Source of the DNA: Streptococcus pacificus
Lineage (GTDB): Bacteria; Bacillota; Bacilli; Lactobacillales; Streptococcaceae
NCBI RefSeq assembly: GCF_016481305.1
Contig: NZ_JAENBO010000007.1
Span: forward strand, 1 to 64,000
Direction of reading: 5' to 3'
DNA length: 64,000 nucleotides
The position numbers and the translations under genes are program-made. Each line of letters begins with the position of its first letter. Positions within the stretch are counted from its first letter, which is position 1. Shown here piece after piece: positions 10,627-18,581 of the stretch. The notes beneath the pieces are model-generated. The model saw only the letters and a program-made list of their open reading frames with translations. It ran no database searches and was not told where the DNA came from.

Positions 10627-13071
10627 TTACGGATGTACGATTGTAAAGTTTAATTGTTTTTGTCTTGTTCCGATTTTCAAAGTATCTCCGGAAGCTAATT
10701 CTCCAGATAAAATCAATTCTGATAAATGATCTTCAACCTTTTCTTGTAGGGTACGACGTAATGGTCTTGCTCCCATTTCACTATCATAACCTTCTTTAGC
10801 TAGATAATCTAAAGCAGATGGCTGGAATTTAAGTGTTATTGATTTTTCTGCCAATGTTTTAATAAGAGGGGTTACCATAATCTTAACAATAGCACGCATA
10901 TGTTCTGATCTTAAACTGTGGAAGACGATTTTTTCATCAATACGGTTGATAAATTCTGGACGATAGGCCTTCTTCAACTCTTCCATAATTCGTTTTTGCA
11001 TAGCGTCATGGTCATTAGAATAATCCTTAGCACCAAATCCAACTGTCTTATCATCACGAAGAGCAGTTGCTCCAAGGTTACTTGTCATTATAATAATGGT
11101 ATTTGAAAAATCAACCTTTCGACCTCTACTATCTGTTAAAACACCATCATCCAACACTTGTAGTAAGACATTAAAAATATCAGGATGGGCTTTTTCCACC
11201 TCATCAAAAAGAAGAACTGAATAGGGTTTGTTGCGAACTTTCTCAGTCAACTCCCCACCCTCATCATAGCCGACGTAGCCTGGAGGCGCACCATTTAGAC
11301 GGCTAGCGGAGAATTTCTCCATGTACTCACTCATATCAAAACGAATAAGTGCTGACTCATCATCAAATAAGACTTCAGCCAAAGCTTTTGCCAATTCCGT
11401 TTTACCAACCCCGGTTGGTCCAAGAAACATAAAGGAACCAATAGGACGTTTGCCAGTTCTAATCCCAGATTGATTGCGTCTGATGGCACGACTAATGCTA
11501 GAGACAGCCATGTCTTGACCTACCACGCGCTTATGAAGTTCTTTTTCAAGGTTAAGGTAACGCTGTGCATCTGTTTGAGTGAGCTTGGTGACAGGAATCC
11601 CTGAGAGCTGGCTCAGTGTTTTCTTGATATGTTCTTCATCAACAGCAACAGGCTCTAAAGTCGTTTGGTCCTCTTCTTTGGCTAACCACTTAGCCACTTG
11701 ACTTAATTTCCCAGCCATTAAGGCTTTATCAGCTTTCGTTAAGACTTCTGGGTCTGTTTTTTTCACTAGAGATTGGACTGTCGCACTTGCTTCGTCTAGT
11801 AAATCAATGGCTGAATCAGGTAAATTTTTATTCGTTAGGTAACGATGAGCCAGTTGAACAGCCGTTTTAACTGCGACATCACTAATAGTAACGTTATGAT
11901 ATAATTCATAACTTTTCTTTAAACCCAATAGAATCTGATAAGCATCGTCAACACTTGGCTCTTCTATCAAAACTTTAGCAAAGCGGCGAGAAAGTGCTGC
12001 ATCTTTTTCAATATGCTTTTGATACTCTTCTTGAGTTGTCGCCCCAACCGCTCTCAAAGTGCCTCTTGCAAGAGCTGGTTTTAAAATATTGGCAGCATCA
12101 AGTGTACTATCAATCCCACTGCCAGAACCCATAATTGTGTGAAGTTCATCAATAAAGAGAATAATGTGACCATCAGCCTCAATGTCATCGATAATTTGAT
12201 TCATACGCTCTTCAAAATCACCACGGAAACGAGTCCCAGCCACAACACTCATCATGTCAAGTTCTAATACTCTCATGTCTGCAATTTCATATGGTACATC
12301 ACTCGTTACAATACGCTGAGCTAAACCATAAGCAAGAGCTGTTTTACCAACACCAGAATCACCGACTAAAACAGGATTGTTTTTGGTTTTACGACTTAAA
12401 ATTTGAATCATTCGTGTGATTTCTTTGTCACGTCCAATAACTGGATCAAGTTCTCCTAAACGTGCCAATTCAGTCAAATCTCTGGTAAATTCAGATAATT
12501 CTCCAACAGAAGAAGGAGGTTTCATCAAATCAGAAAAATGACTGCTTTTATTTTTAGTTGGTTTTAATAATTGTTGGATATTCTTCAAATCTTCCTTAGA
12601 AAAGCCGGCATGGCGCTCCAAAGATTTTCGCAGGTCAATCAAGCGTAATTTGGCATCACTATCTTTCATCTTAAAGCCAGCTAATTCTAAGAGACGAGTT
12701 GACAGTAAATCAAGATGCAACAACATGGAAAATAAAACATGTTCTGTCCCCACCTCTTCATCTCCAGTAACTTGACTAATGGCTTGGGCAAATCTTAGGG
12801 TGTGTGCTAATGCTTTTGATTGTTCAAAAAATGTTAAGCCCTTGACTCTTTCTTTAGGCGTTTTATTAACAGCTAATCTAGCTGCCTCTTCATAGGCTCT
12901 TGCTGGGACAAGGCTATCAAACTCTAAAAAAACGTGACCGGCAATAGAATCTGGGACATAAACCATTGCTAGTAAAACGTGCCAACTTTCGAGATACAAG
13001 CTATCAAATCTTGCAGCTTGATATTGTGCCTGTTTAAAGACATCATGCATTTTAGGGGAGTACTGAATCAT
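10627..13071 (-). CDS. clpC: ClpC AAA+ unfoldase
   Basis: This is the HSP100 partner of ClpP in general and stress proteolysis. It has 814 residues. A Clp-N double repeat (about 1-150) is followed by D1 with Walker A GDSGVGKT (about residue 238) and sensor region GATTQEEY, a short middle domain, then D2 with Walker A GPTGVGKT (about 550) and the conserved LFDEVEKAHPDIFN. The C-terminus ends after ...GTRQKQLNF. The ATG overlaps the ctsR stop by 4 nt, so the genes are translationally coupled. Transcription comes from the CtsR-controlled promoter at 13571. Confidence 0.96.
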   Translation of the reverse strand: MIQYSPKMHDVFKQAQYQAARFDSLYLESWHVLLAMVYVPDSIAGHVFLEFDSLVPARAYEEAARLAVNKTPKERVKGLTFFEQSKALAHTLRFAQAISQVTGDEEVGTEHVLFSMLLHLDLLSTRLLELAGFKMKDSDAKLRLIDLRKSLERHAGFSKEDLKNIQQLLKPTKNKSSHFSDLMKPPSSVGELSEFTRDLTELARLGELDPVIGRDKEITRMIQILSRKTKNNPVLVGDSGVGKTALAYGLAQRIVTSDVPYEIADMRVLELDMMSVVAGTRFRGDFEERMNQIIDDIEADGHIILFIDELHTIMGSGSGIDSTLDAANILKPALARGTLRAVGATTQEEYQKHIEKDAALSRRFAKVLIEEPSVDDAYQILLGLKKSYELYHNVTISDVAVKTAVQLAHRYLTNKNLPDSAIDLLDEASATVQSLVKKTDPEVLTKADKALMAGKLSQVAKWLAKEEDQTTLEPVAVDEEHIKKTLSQLSGIPVTKLTQTDAQRYLNLEKELHKRVVGQDMAVSSISRAIRRNQSGIRTGKRPIGSFMFLGPTGVGKTELAKALAEVLFDDESALIRFDMSEYMEKFSASRLNGAPPGYVGYDEGGELTEKVRNKPYSVLLFDEVEKAHPDIFNVLLQVLDDGVLTDSRGRKVDFSNTIIIMTSNLGATALRDDKTVGFGAKDYSNDHDAMQKRIMEELKKAYRPEFINRIDEKIVFHSLRSEHMRAIVKIMVTPLIKTLAEKSITLKFQPSALDYLAKEGYDSEMGARPLRRTLQEKVEDHLSELILSGELASGDTLKIGTRQKQLNFTIVHP

Positions 13072-13532
13072 AAACGGGGTCCTTTTCTATCTAGTTGTTG
13101 TAATATTTTTCGAAGCATACGAGCACGAATTTGAGGCGCAAAACTACCTAGCACATCATCAATCGAGGTAGCAAGTACTAAGTTTCCTTCTCGTTCACTG
13201 ATAATGCCCTCATCAAATAAAACTTGAATCAAATCTGTGAAAACTTGCTCACTAATTCGTTCACCAATTGTTTCTGATAACTCTCTTAACATTTGATGTT
13301 TATCAGAATAACGAACTTTAGCAATTCTGATATAGCCGCCTCCACCTCGTTTACTTTCAACAATATAACCTTTACTCTCGGGGAAACGGGTCTTAATCAC
13401 ATAATTAATCTGACTAGGAACAACTTGAAAGGTATCAGCTAAGCTGGAACGTCTGATTTCGGCAATTCCTGTTTGCGCTAATATCTGTTTAATATATTCT
13501 TCAATTATATCAGATATATTTTTAGAACTCAT
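13068..13532 (-). CDS. ctsR: CtsR heat-shock repressor
   Basis: The 154-residue dimeric repressor controls class III heat-shock genes. The winged HTH occupies about residues 20-75. The glycine-rich beta-wing RGGGGYIRI, known as the heat-sensing and DNA-contacting element of CtsR, is intact. It is the first gene of the ctsR-clpC operon. Its own promoter overlaps a CtsR box, giving autoregulation. In B. subtilis mcsA and mcsB lie between ctsR and clpC; they are absent here, as is usual for streptococci. Confidence 0.96.
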   Translation of the reverse strand: MSSKNISDIIEEYIKQILAQTGIAEIRRSSLADTFQVVPSQINYVIKTRFPESKGYIVESKRGGGGYIRIAKVRYSDKHQMLRELSETIGERISEQVFTDLIQVLFDEGIISEREGNLVLATSIDDVLGSFAPQIRARMLRKILQQLDRKGPRL

Positions 13533-13553
13533 ATCAAACTCCTCTCTATTATC

Positions 13554-13576
13554 TTTGACTATCTCTGACTATTATA
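13554..13576 (-). promoter_or_regulatory. CtsR operator with -10 box of ctsR-clpC
   Basis: On the minus strand TATAAT (13571-13576) is followed directly by heptads AGTCAGA (13564-13570) and AGTCAAA (13554-13560) separated by 3 nt. This fits the CtsR consensus of two GTCAAA-type heptads with 3-nt spacing, one heptad having a mismatch. Binding here would block the start site. A weak -35 (TTTTCA) lies 17 nt upstream of the -10. Confidence 0.88.
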
Positions 13577-13633
13577 CCGAAAATACTCTTATTTGAAAAC
13601 CAAAAAAACTAATCCAGCAAAGTTCTCTCAAGA

Positions 13634-13660
13634 ATAAAAAAAGATGGGAGACCCCATCTT
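13634..13660 (-). terminator. Terminator of rpsB-tsf
   Basis: An 8-bp stem (AAGATGGG with CCCATCTT) with a 4-nt loop is followed by seven T on the minus strand, 8 nt after the tsf stop. Confidence 0.9.
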
Positions 13661-13668
13661 TTGAGTGA

Positions 13669-14706
13669 TTATTTGTTAAGTGCCGCAGCCATTGTTGCTT
13701 GAACTTCACTTTCAAAGTCGTTTGCAGCTTTTTCAATACCTTCTCCCACTTCAAAACGTGTGAAGGCAACCACTTTTGCATTTTGTGACTCAAGGAATTG
13801 TTCCACTGTTTTGCTGTCGTCCATAATATAAACTTGAGCAAGTAAAGTGTATTGTTGGTCCACTTGAGTGTTATCAAGCATGAAGCGATCCATTTTACCT
13901 GGAATAATTTTATCCCAGATTTTTTCTGGTTTACCTTCAGCTTTAAGTTCTTCTTTAATGGCTGCTTCAGCTTCAGCAAGAACGCTGTCTGTTAATTGTG
14001 CTTTTGAACCGTATTTAAGGAATGGTAGGGCTGGTTTATTAACCATAGCACGACTTTCGTTATCAAGTTCAATTTTGTGATTTAATTGTGCTAATTCATC
14101 ATGAACGAATTCTTCACTAAGGTCATTATATGAAAGAACAGTTGGTTTCATCGCAGCAACATGCATTGCTACTGATTTAGCAAGAGCACCATCTTCACCT
14201 TCAAGAACAGTGATAACACCAATACGACCACCATTATGTTGGTAAGCACCAAAAACTTGGTTATCTTCTTTTTCAACAAGAGCAAAACGACGGAATGAAA
14301 TTTTTTCTCCGATAGTTGCTGTGGCTTTAATGTAAGCTTCTTCCAAAGTTTCACCTGAAGCAACTGTTAATTTAAGCGCTTCTTCGTTGTTAGCTGGTTT
14401 GTTATCACCAATAATTTGAGCAGTTTCATTAACCAAAGAAACGAATTGGTCATTTTTTGCAACAAAGTCTGTTTCAGAGTTCACTTCAACTAATGCTGCA
14501 ACATTACCATTAACATAAACACCGGTTAAACCTTCAGCAGCAACACGGCTTGCTTTTTTAGCAGCTTTAGCCATCCCTTTTTCACGAAGAAACTCGATTG
14601 CTTTTTCCATGTCACCGTCTGTTTCAACTAATGCTTTTTTAGCATCCATAACACCGGCACCAGTTTTTTCACGTAATTCTTTTACTTGAGCTGCAGTAAT
14701 TGCCAT
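13669..14706 (-). CDS. tsf: Elongation factor Ts
   Basis: This is the nucleotide exchange factor for EF-Tu. It has 345 residues, the longer streptococcal form. The N-terminal UBA-like domain starts [26 protein letters not shown]. The core motif [15 protein letters not shown] is followed by the MHVAAMKP motif. The SD is GGAGG, 8 nt before the ATG. It lies about 100 nt downstream of rpsB, across an attenuator-like hairpin. Confidence 0.97.
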   Translation of the reverse strand: MAITAAQVKELREKTGAGVMDAKKALVETDGDMEKAIEFLREKGMAKAAKKASRVAAEGLTGVYVNGNVAALVEVNSETDFVAKNDQFVSLVNETAQIIGDNKPANNEEALKLTVASGETLEEAYIKATATIGEKISFRRFALVEKEDNQVFGAYQHNGGRIGVITVLEGEDGALAKSVAMHVAAMKPTVLSYNDLSEEFVHDELAQLNHKIELDNESRAMVNKPALPFLKYGSKAQLTDSVLAEAEAAIKEELKAEGKPEKIWDKIIPGKMDRFMLDNTQVDQQYTLLAQVYIMDDSKTVEQFLESQNAKVVAFTRFEVGEGIEKAANDFESEVQATMAAALNK

Positions 14707-14740
14707 TTTAAATTTCCTCCATGCTATATTATTTCTAATG

Positions 14741-14778
14741 AAAAACGAGACAGAGCGGTTTGCTATTTCTGCCCCGTT
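14741..14778 (-). terminator. Attenuator-like hairpin between rpsB and tsf
   Basis: An 11-bp stem (AACGGGGCAGA with TCTGTCTCGTT, two G-T pairs) and a 13-nt loop are followed by five T on the minus strand. It probably reduces transcription into tsf relative to rpsB. Confidence 0.7.
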
Positions 14779-14805
14779 TATAGACGTCCTTGTTAAAGGA
14801 AACGA

Positions 14806-15600
14806 TTACTCGTTTGACCCTTCAACAACTTCAACAAGTTTTTCAATTGATTCTGCTGATGCTTCTTCATTTACTTCTTCAGTTGCCATTTCGTCAGCAA
14901 CAGCTTCCATTGAGTCTTCACCTTGACGACCTTCGATAACAGCATCTGCTAATTTACCAGTAATCAGTTTAACAGCACGAATAGCATCGTCATTTGCTGG
15001 GATGATGATATCAATATCATCTGGATCAGCATTTGTGTCAACCATAGCCACTACTGGAATACCTAATTTCTTAGCTTCTTTAACAGCGATTTGTTCTTTA
15101 TGAGGGTCAACAATATAAATCACATCTGGAATGCGAGGCATATCTGCAATACCACCCAAGAATTTTTCTAAACGATCACGTTGTTTATTAAGAAGTGATA
15201 CTTCTTTTTTAGGAAGAACGTCAAATGTACCGTTTTCTTCCATTTTGTTAATTTCTTTAAGGCGTTTAATACGTTTTTGGATGGTGTCCCAGTTTGTTAA
15301 AGTACCACCTAACCAACGATGGTTAATGTAGTATTGACCTGCACGAAGTGCTTCTTCTTTAATAGCATCTGCTGCTTGTTTTTTAGTTCCTACAAACAAG
15401 ATAACAGCGTCATTAGCTGCAGCGTCACGAACAAATTCGTATGCTTGATCTGCTAATTTAACCGTTTGTTGAAGGTCAATAACGTGGATACCGTTACGTT
15501 CTGTAAAGATGTACTTAGCCATCTTAGGGTTCCAGCGACGAGTTTGGTGACCAAAGTGAACACCAGCCTCAAGAAGTTGTTTCATTGAAATTACTGCCAT
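14806..15600 (-). CDS. rpsB: 30S ribosomal protein S2
   Basis: This 30S protein bridges head and body of the small subunit. The preferred start at 15600 gives [18 protein letters not shown] and 264 residues, with SD GGAG 8 nt upstream. A frame extending to 15642 has no SD at its start and is not supported. S2 motifs [17 protein letters not shown]-type (IYIVDPHKE) and [11 protein letters not shown] are present, followed by the acidic tail usual in streptococci. It is first in the rpsB-tsf operon. Confidence 0.97.
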   Translation of the reverse strand: MAVISMKQLLEAGVHFGHQTRRWNPKMAKYIFTERNGIHVIDLQQTVKLADQAYEFVRDAAANDAVILFVGTKKQAADAIKEEALRAGQYYINHRWLGGTLTNWDTIQKRIKRLKEINKMEENGTFDVLPKKEVSLLNKQRDRLEKFLGGIADMPRIPDVIYIVDPHKEQIAVKEAKKLGIPVVAMVDTNADPDDIDIIIPANDDAIRAVKLITGKLADAVIEGRQGEDSMEAVADEMATEEVNEEASAESIEKLVEVVEGSNE

Positions 15601-15714
15601 GAGTATTTCTCCTTTTTTGTTTTTTCCTCTCTCAAACTTCAACTTGCAACCCCACTCTTACGAGCAACAAGGTCACAATTCATTCAAGATGAGTATTTGT
15701 CACAATAAATGACC
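15601..15714 (-). promoter_or_regulatory. Long structured rpsB leader
   Basis: About 110 nt separate the predicted start site from the rpsB ATG. The leader contains pairing elements (GGTCA with TGACC, and TTGC...GCAA around CTCGTAAGAG). S2 leaders in Firmicutes are often autoregulatory. That function is inferred here; I cannot fold it formally. Confidence 0.4.
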
Positions 15715-15719
15715 TAACT

Positions 15720-15748
15720 ATCATAACAAAAAAATATCAAATTAACAA
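15720..15748 (-). promoter_or_regulatory. rpsB promoter
   Basis: On the minus strand there is TTGTTA (15743-15748), a 17-nt spacer ending TG-T, and TATGAT (15720-15725). Confidence 0.7.
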
Positions 15749-15859
15749 GTCTTTTACCCTATTTTTTTGCTTGGCACAACTTAATTTTCTTGTTTGTCAA
15801 CGACTTATTTTCGATTAACTTCATAAAGAAATTTCTAGAAAATCTTCTTATATTTTTAC

Positions 15860-15888
15860 TTGACGAAATCTTATTTTTGCGTTAGAAT
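15860..15888 (+). promoter_or_regulatory. tRNA-Cys promoter
   Basis: TTGACG (15860-15865), a 17-nt spacer and TAGAAT (15883-15888) end 10 nt before the tRNA. Confidence 0.75.
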
Positions 15889-15898
15889 AATTACTTGT

Positions 15899-15969
15899 GG
15901 CGGTATAGCCAAGTGGTAAGGCACGGCTCTGCAAAAGCTTGATCGTCGGTTCGAATCCGATTACCGCCT
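15899..15969 (+). tRNA. tRNA-Cys (GCA)
   Basis: This 71-nt cloverleaf has acceptor GGCGGTA with TACCGCC and discriminator T. The D-arm is GCC...GGC, the anticodon loop CTGCAAA gives anticodon GCA, and the T-arm contains GGTTCGAATCC. CCA is not encoded. Its 3' end is copied 193 bp downstream (16162-16204), so it was an integration site. A hairpin with a T run at 16001-16030 (AGCGCTC with GAGCG) is its likely terminator. Confidence 0.95.
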
Positions 15970-16007
15970 TACTTTCATTTTCATTCATTTTCATAGACAA
16001 TAAAAAG
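15966..16007 (+). repeat. att-like repeat at the tRNA-Cys 3' end, copy 1
   Basis: It starts in the last bases of tRNA-Cys (GCCTTACTTT) and runs to ATAGACAATAAAAAGC. It is imperfectly repeated at 16162-16204, with only a handful of differences over about 42 bp. It is followed by TTGGGGCAGATTTGGGGC-type sequence, also echoed after copy 2. Confidence 0.7.
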
Positions 16008-16101
16008 CGCTCTGTTGAGCGTTTTTTATTTTTTAACGCTAATTAAAACTAGATGAAACTAAAAAGATTTGGGGCAGATTTGGGGCAAGAAAACAATTAT
16101 T

Positions 16102-16164
16102 TTATTTCCTATACAACTCCACCAACACATCATCCACATTCTCCAACATAGCTACTTCGATGCC
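16102..16164 (-). pseudogene. Possible 20-codon 3' stub of an integrase gene
   Basis: The minus-strand frame GIEVAMLENVDDVLVELYRK ends in TAA. It opens only at the second att-like repeat, where an in-frame stop precedes it. Tyrosine-recombinase genes commonly end beside the tRNA att site, so a residual integrase 3' end is likely. Twenty residues are too few to prove the family. Confidence 0.4.
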
Positions 16165-16204
16165 TTACTTTTGATTTTTATTCATTTTCATAGACAATAA
16201 AAGC
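16162..16204 (+). repeat. att-like repeat of the tRNA-Cys 3' end, copy 2
   Basis: It begins GCCTTACTTTTGATTTTTAT and then matches copy 1 (TCATTTTCATAGACAATAAA). After both copies comes a similar AT-rich track ending in GGGC repeats (near 16070-16090 and 16225-16240). With copy 1 it brackets a 150-bp scar. The rest of the gap up to 16440 shows no gene. Confidence 0.65.
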
Positions 16205-16444
16205 AGATAAAATTAAAAAGAATTCGGGTAAATTTAGGGCAGGTTTTCTGTTAAAAAAAGCTATGTTTTAAGGTTAGTTACAATTAATTACAAATTCCTA
16301 AAGGCATACAATTTTTTAAAAGTTTGAAAGTTTCTTTTCTGTTCTCCACAACCCAATAATTATTGACTTCATTAATAAAACAATATATAATGAACAATGA
16401 CGATGTGTGTTTAGTAATCGTTAAATTTAATAGGAGAGTTTTTT

Positions 16445-18169
16445 ATGATGAAAAAATTAACTTTTTATTTTTTAGCATTAGTATTGTTGATTCCAGTGTT
16501 ACTTGGAATCAGTCGAGAAACTGTTAAAACAGATGAAGTTGGCGATGTTGTTACCAAAGTCTATGTCACAGACAATGAAGGTAATCCTCTCACCGGAAGT
16601 GTTAGGCAGTGGCAACAATTCAGAATTGGTGCTGATTTCACATTACCAAATAACCAGGTCAAATCTGGAGATACAACGGTTATCACTATTCCTGAAGAAC
16701 TTGAATTCTCACCAATGTCTCAAGATTTTAAAGTTCTCACTAAAGATGATGAAATCGTAGCAAATGCTGAGGTGAAAACAAATCGTCAAATAGTCTTAAC
16801 TTACACCGACTATGTCGAAAAAAATTCAGATATCAGTGGTTCACTTTATATTTATGTTAGAGTTGATCACAATAAATTCAAGGAAAATAAAGATATTACT
16901 GCATCTTTAGATGTTAATGGTAAATTAGTCCCCGGTGATAAATTTAATTATGAGGGTATTGGTAACCCACATCCCAGAAAATTAAGCAAATCAGGTTGGA
17001 GAAATGAGGATGACCCTCAAATCATTGAATATCTTATTGCAGTAAATAGAGATAAACAAGCACTCCCTGGTGTACAAATTCTTGATCAATTAACTGAACC
17101 TTATCTTTCATATATTCCAGATTCTTTAGTTATCTATACTGGTAATTGGGAATACAACAATGAAAGAAGTGACTGGTCTTTATTAAACATTCAGGATGTT
17201 ACTAACCAGTATAATGCTGCATTCACTGGCAATAGTTTCTCAATTAATTTTGGAGATATTCAAGCAGATCAGGGATTTTTAATTCGTTATCAAGTCAAAA
17301 TTGCTCATGCACCAATTGACGGCGAAAAATTTAATAATAAAGCCACTATTATTAGTTACAATGGTTTAAACAAAGAAGAAATTTTTAACTATATTTTCCA
17401 AACAGCTGGTGGTGAAGCTATCGGTTACACGTATGGAATATCAATTAAAAAAACAGACCAAGACGGAACACCACTTAAAGATGTTACTTTTGATGTCATT
17501 AGAAAAAGAACTGGGCTATCTGTTGGACAAATCACAACAGACGACAATGGTGTTGGAACAATTGATAAACTACTAAAAGACGAATACATACTTAAAGAGA
17601 CTAATGTTCCTGATGGGTATAAACCGGTTGATGATATTATTATTAGTGAATCTGATTTTGATACTAACTCTAAATTAGCTAATAAAACAATTATCAATGA
17701 AAAAATAACAACTACAACGACTACAACAACAGAAGAACCTAAAACAACGACTTCTACCACAACAGAAGAACCTAAAACAACGACTTCTACCACAACAGAA
17801 GAACCTAAAACAACAACTTCTACTACAACAGAAGAACCTAAAACGACGACTTCTACTACAACAGAAGAACCTAAAACAACAACTTCTACTACAACAGAAG
17901 AACCTAAAACAACAACTTCTACTACAACAGAAGAACCTAAAACAACAACTTCTACTACAACAGAAGAACCTAAAACAACAACTTCTACCACAACAGAAGA
18001 ACCTAAAACAACAACTTCTACTACAACAGAAGAACCTAAAACAACGACTACTGAAAAACCTAAATTGCCTAAAACAGGTGAAAATAATAATGGTCTGTTG
18101 ATTGTCTTTGGAATTGCAATTGTTGGACTTGTTGGTTTCTATGTTTATAAACGCCAACAAAAGAACTAA
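16445..18169 (+). CDS. LPXTG adhesin with threonine-rich repeat stalk
   Basis: The 574-residue wall-anchored protein has a signal peptide at about 1-27 and then two adhesin-type beta domains (about 30-330) of the kind found in collagen/fibrinogen-binding MSCRAMMs. A SpaA/Cna-B-like domain follows (about 335-415: ISIKKTDQDGTPLKDVTFDV, LKETNVPDGY). The stalk (about 420-535) is Thr/Glu/Pro repeats with ten EEPK units. The protein ends LPKTGENNN, a membrane segment and a KRQQKN tail. The SD is GGAGAG, 6 nt before the first of two adjacent ATGs. The ligand is unknown. It is convergent with a second repeat adhesin at 18582. Confidence 0.92.
   Translation: MMKKLTFYFLALVLLIPVLLGISRETVKTDEVGDVVTKVYVTDNEGNPLTGSVRQWQQFRIGADFTLPNNQVKSGDTTVITIPEELEFSPMSQDFKVLTKDDEIVANAEVKTNRQIVLTYTDYVEKNSDISGSLYIYVRVDHNKFKENKDITASLDVNGKLVPGDKFNYEGIGNPHPRKLSKSGWRNEDDPQIIEYLIAVNRDKQALPGVQILDQLTEPYLSYIPDSLVIYTGNWEYNNERSDWSLLNIQDVTNQYNAAFTGNSFSINFGDIQADQGFLIRYQVKIAHAPIDGEKFNNKATIISYNGLNKEEIFNYIFQTAGGEAIGYTYGISIKKTDQDGTPLKDVTFDVIRKRTGLSVGQITTDDNGVGTIDKLLKDEYILKETNVPDGYKPVDDIIISESDFDTNSKLANKTIINEKITTTTTTTTEEPKTTTSTTTEEPKTTTSTTTEEPKTTTSTTTEEPKTTTSTTTEEPKTTTSTTTEEPKTTTSTTTEEPKTTTSTTTEEPKTTTSTTTEEPKTTTSTTTEEPKTTTTEKPKLPKTGENNNGLLIVFGIAIVGLVGFYVYKRQQKN
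17734..18044 (+). repeat. 33-bp tandem repeat coding for the TTEEPKTTTST stalk
   Basis: Nine to ten copies of a 33-bp unit encode TTTEEPKTTTS-type residues. Units differ only at silent positions (for example ACG/ACA and ACC/ACT). Such near-identical arrays change length by slippage or recombination, so stalk length is probably variable among strains. Confidence 0.9.
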
Positions 18170-18222
18170 CACCGTACTTAGCTAGTTCTTTAAAATAGTT
18201 AAATATAAGCAGTGATACATAT

Positions 18223-18262
18223 AAAAACATCTCTTGATTAGTTAATCAAGAGATGTTTTTTT
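18223..18262 (+). terminator. Terminator of the 16445 adhesin
   Basis: A near-perfect 18-bp stem (AACATCTCTTGATTA with TAATCAAGAGATGTT) with a 2-nt loop is followed by seven T. Confidence 0.9.
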
Positions 18263-18309
18263 AGCTCTATAATATCTGTAGTGGATAAGTCTGCTACTGA
18301 AGTTATAGG

Positions 18310-18519
18310 GCTTTTTCTGCTGTCTTTAGAACCTTTCAATATCTCTCAAATGCACTTGAGCTTCCTTATCCAAACACAAAACTAGAAGTGACTAATAAAT
18401 TAATCAAGGACATCAAAAGACAAGCTTTTGATTTCAGAAACTTTAACAATTTTAAAACAAAAATTCTCATTACTTTGAATAAAAAAGAGAGAACCAATTT
18501 GATTCTCTCTCGAACTTGA
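18310..18519 (+). pseudogene. C-terminal fragment of an ISL3-family transposase
   Basis: An open frame without a start reads ...NALELPYPNTKLEVTN, then KLIKDIKRQAFDFRNFNNFK, and ends in NLILSRT and TGA at 18517-18519. This is the characteristic C-terminus of ISL3-group transposases in streptococci (LPYSNAKLEATN...FRNFENFK). Only about 65 of some 420 residues remain, so the element is dead. It lies between the two convergent adhesin genes. Confidence 0.8.
18480..18510 (-). terminator. Terminator of the 18582 adhesin, inside the transposase fragment
   Basis: On the minus strand GAGAGAATC pairs with GGTTCTCTC (9 bp, one G-T pair) around a 5-nt loop and is followed by a T run. It lies about 70 nt after the minus-strand adhesin stop and within the 3' coding end of the dead transposase. 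Confidence 0.7.
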
Positions 18520-18581
18520 TGACTAGTCACTCAACACAGTTGACAACGAGCTCTTTTATAATCTGATATTGTTAATAGAAA

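Noticed and set aside
13572-13979. 135-codon minus-strand frame inside tsf
   Set aside because: Same strand but other frame than tsf, Lys/Leu-rich, no SD; it is overlapped by the real EF-Ts.
17425-17991. 188-codon minus-strand frame of VVVEVVVLGSS repeats
   Set aside because: It is the antisense shadow of the Thr-repeat stalk on the plus strand; it has no SD and the plus frame has signal, domains and LPKTG.
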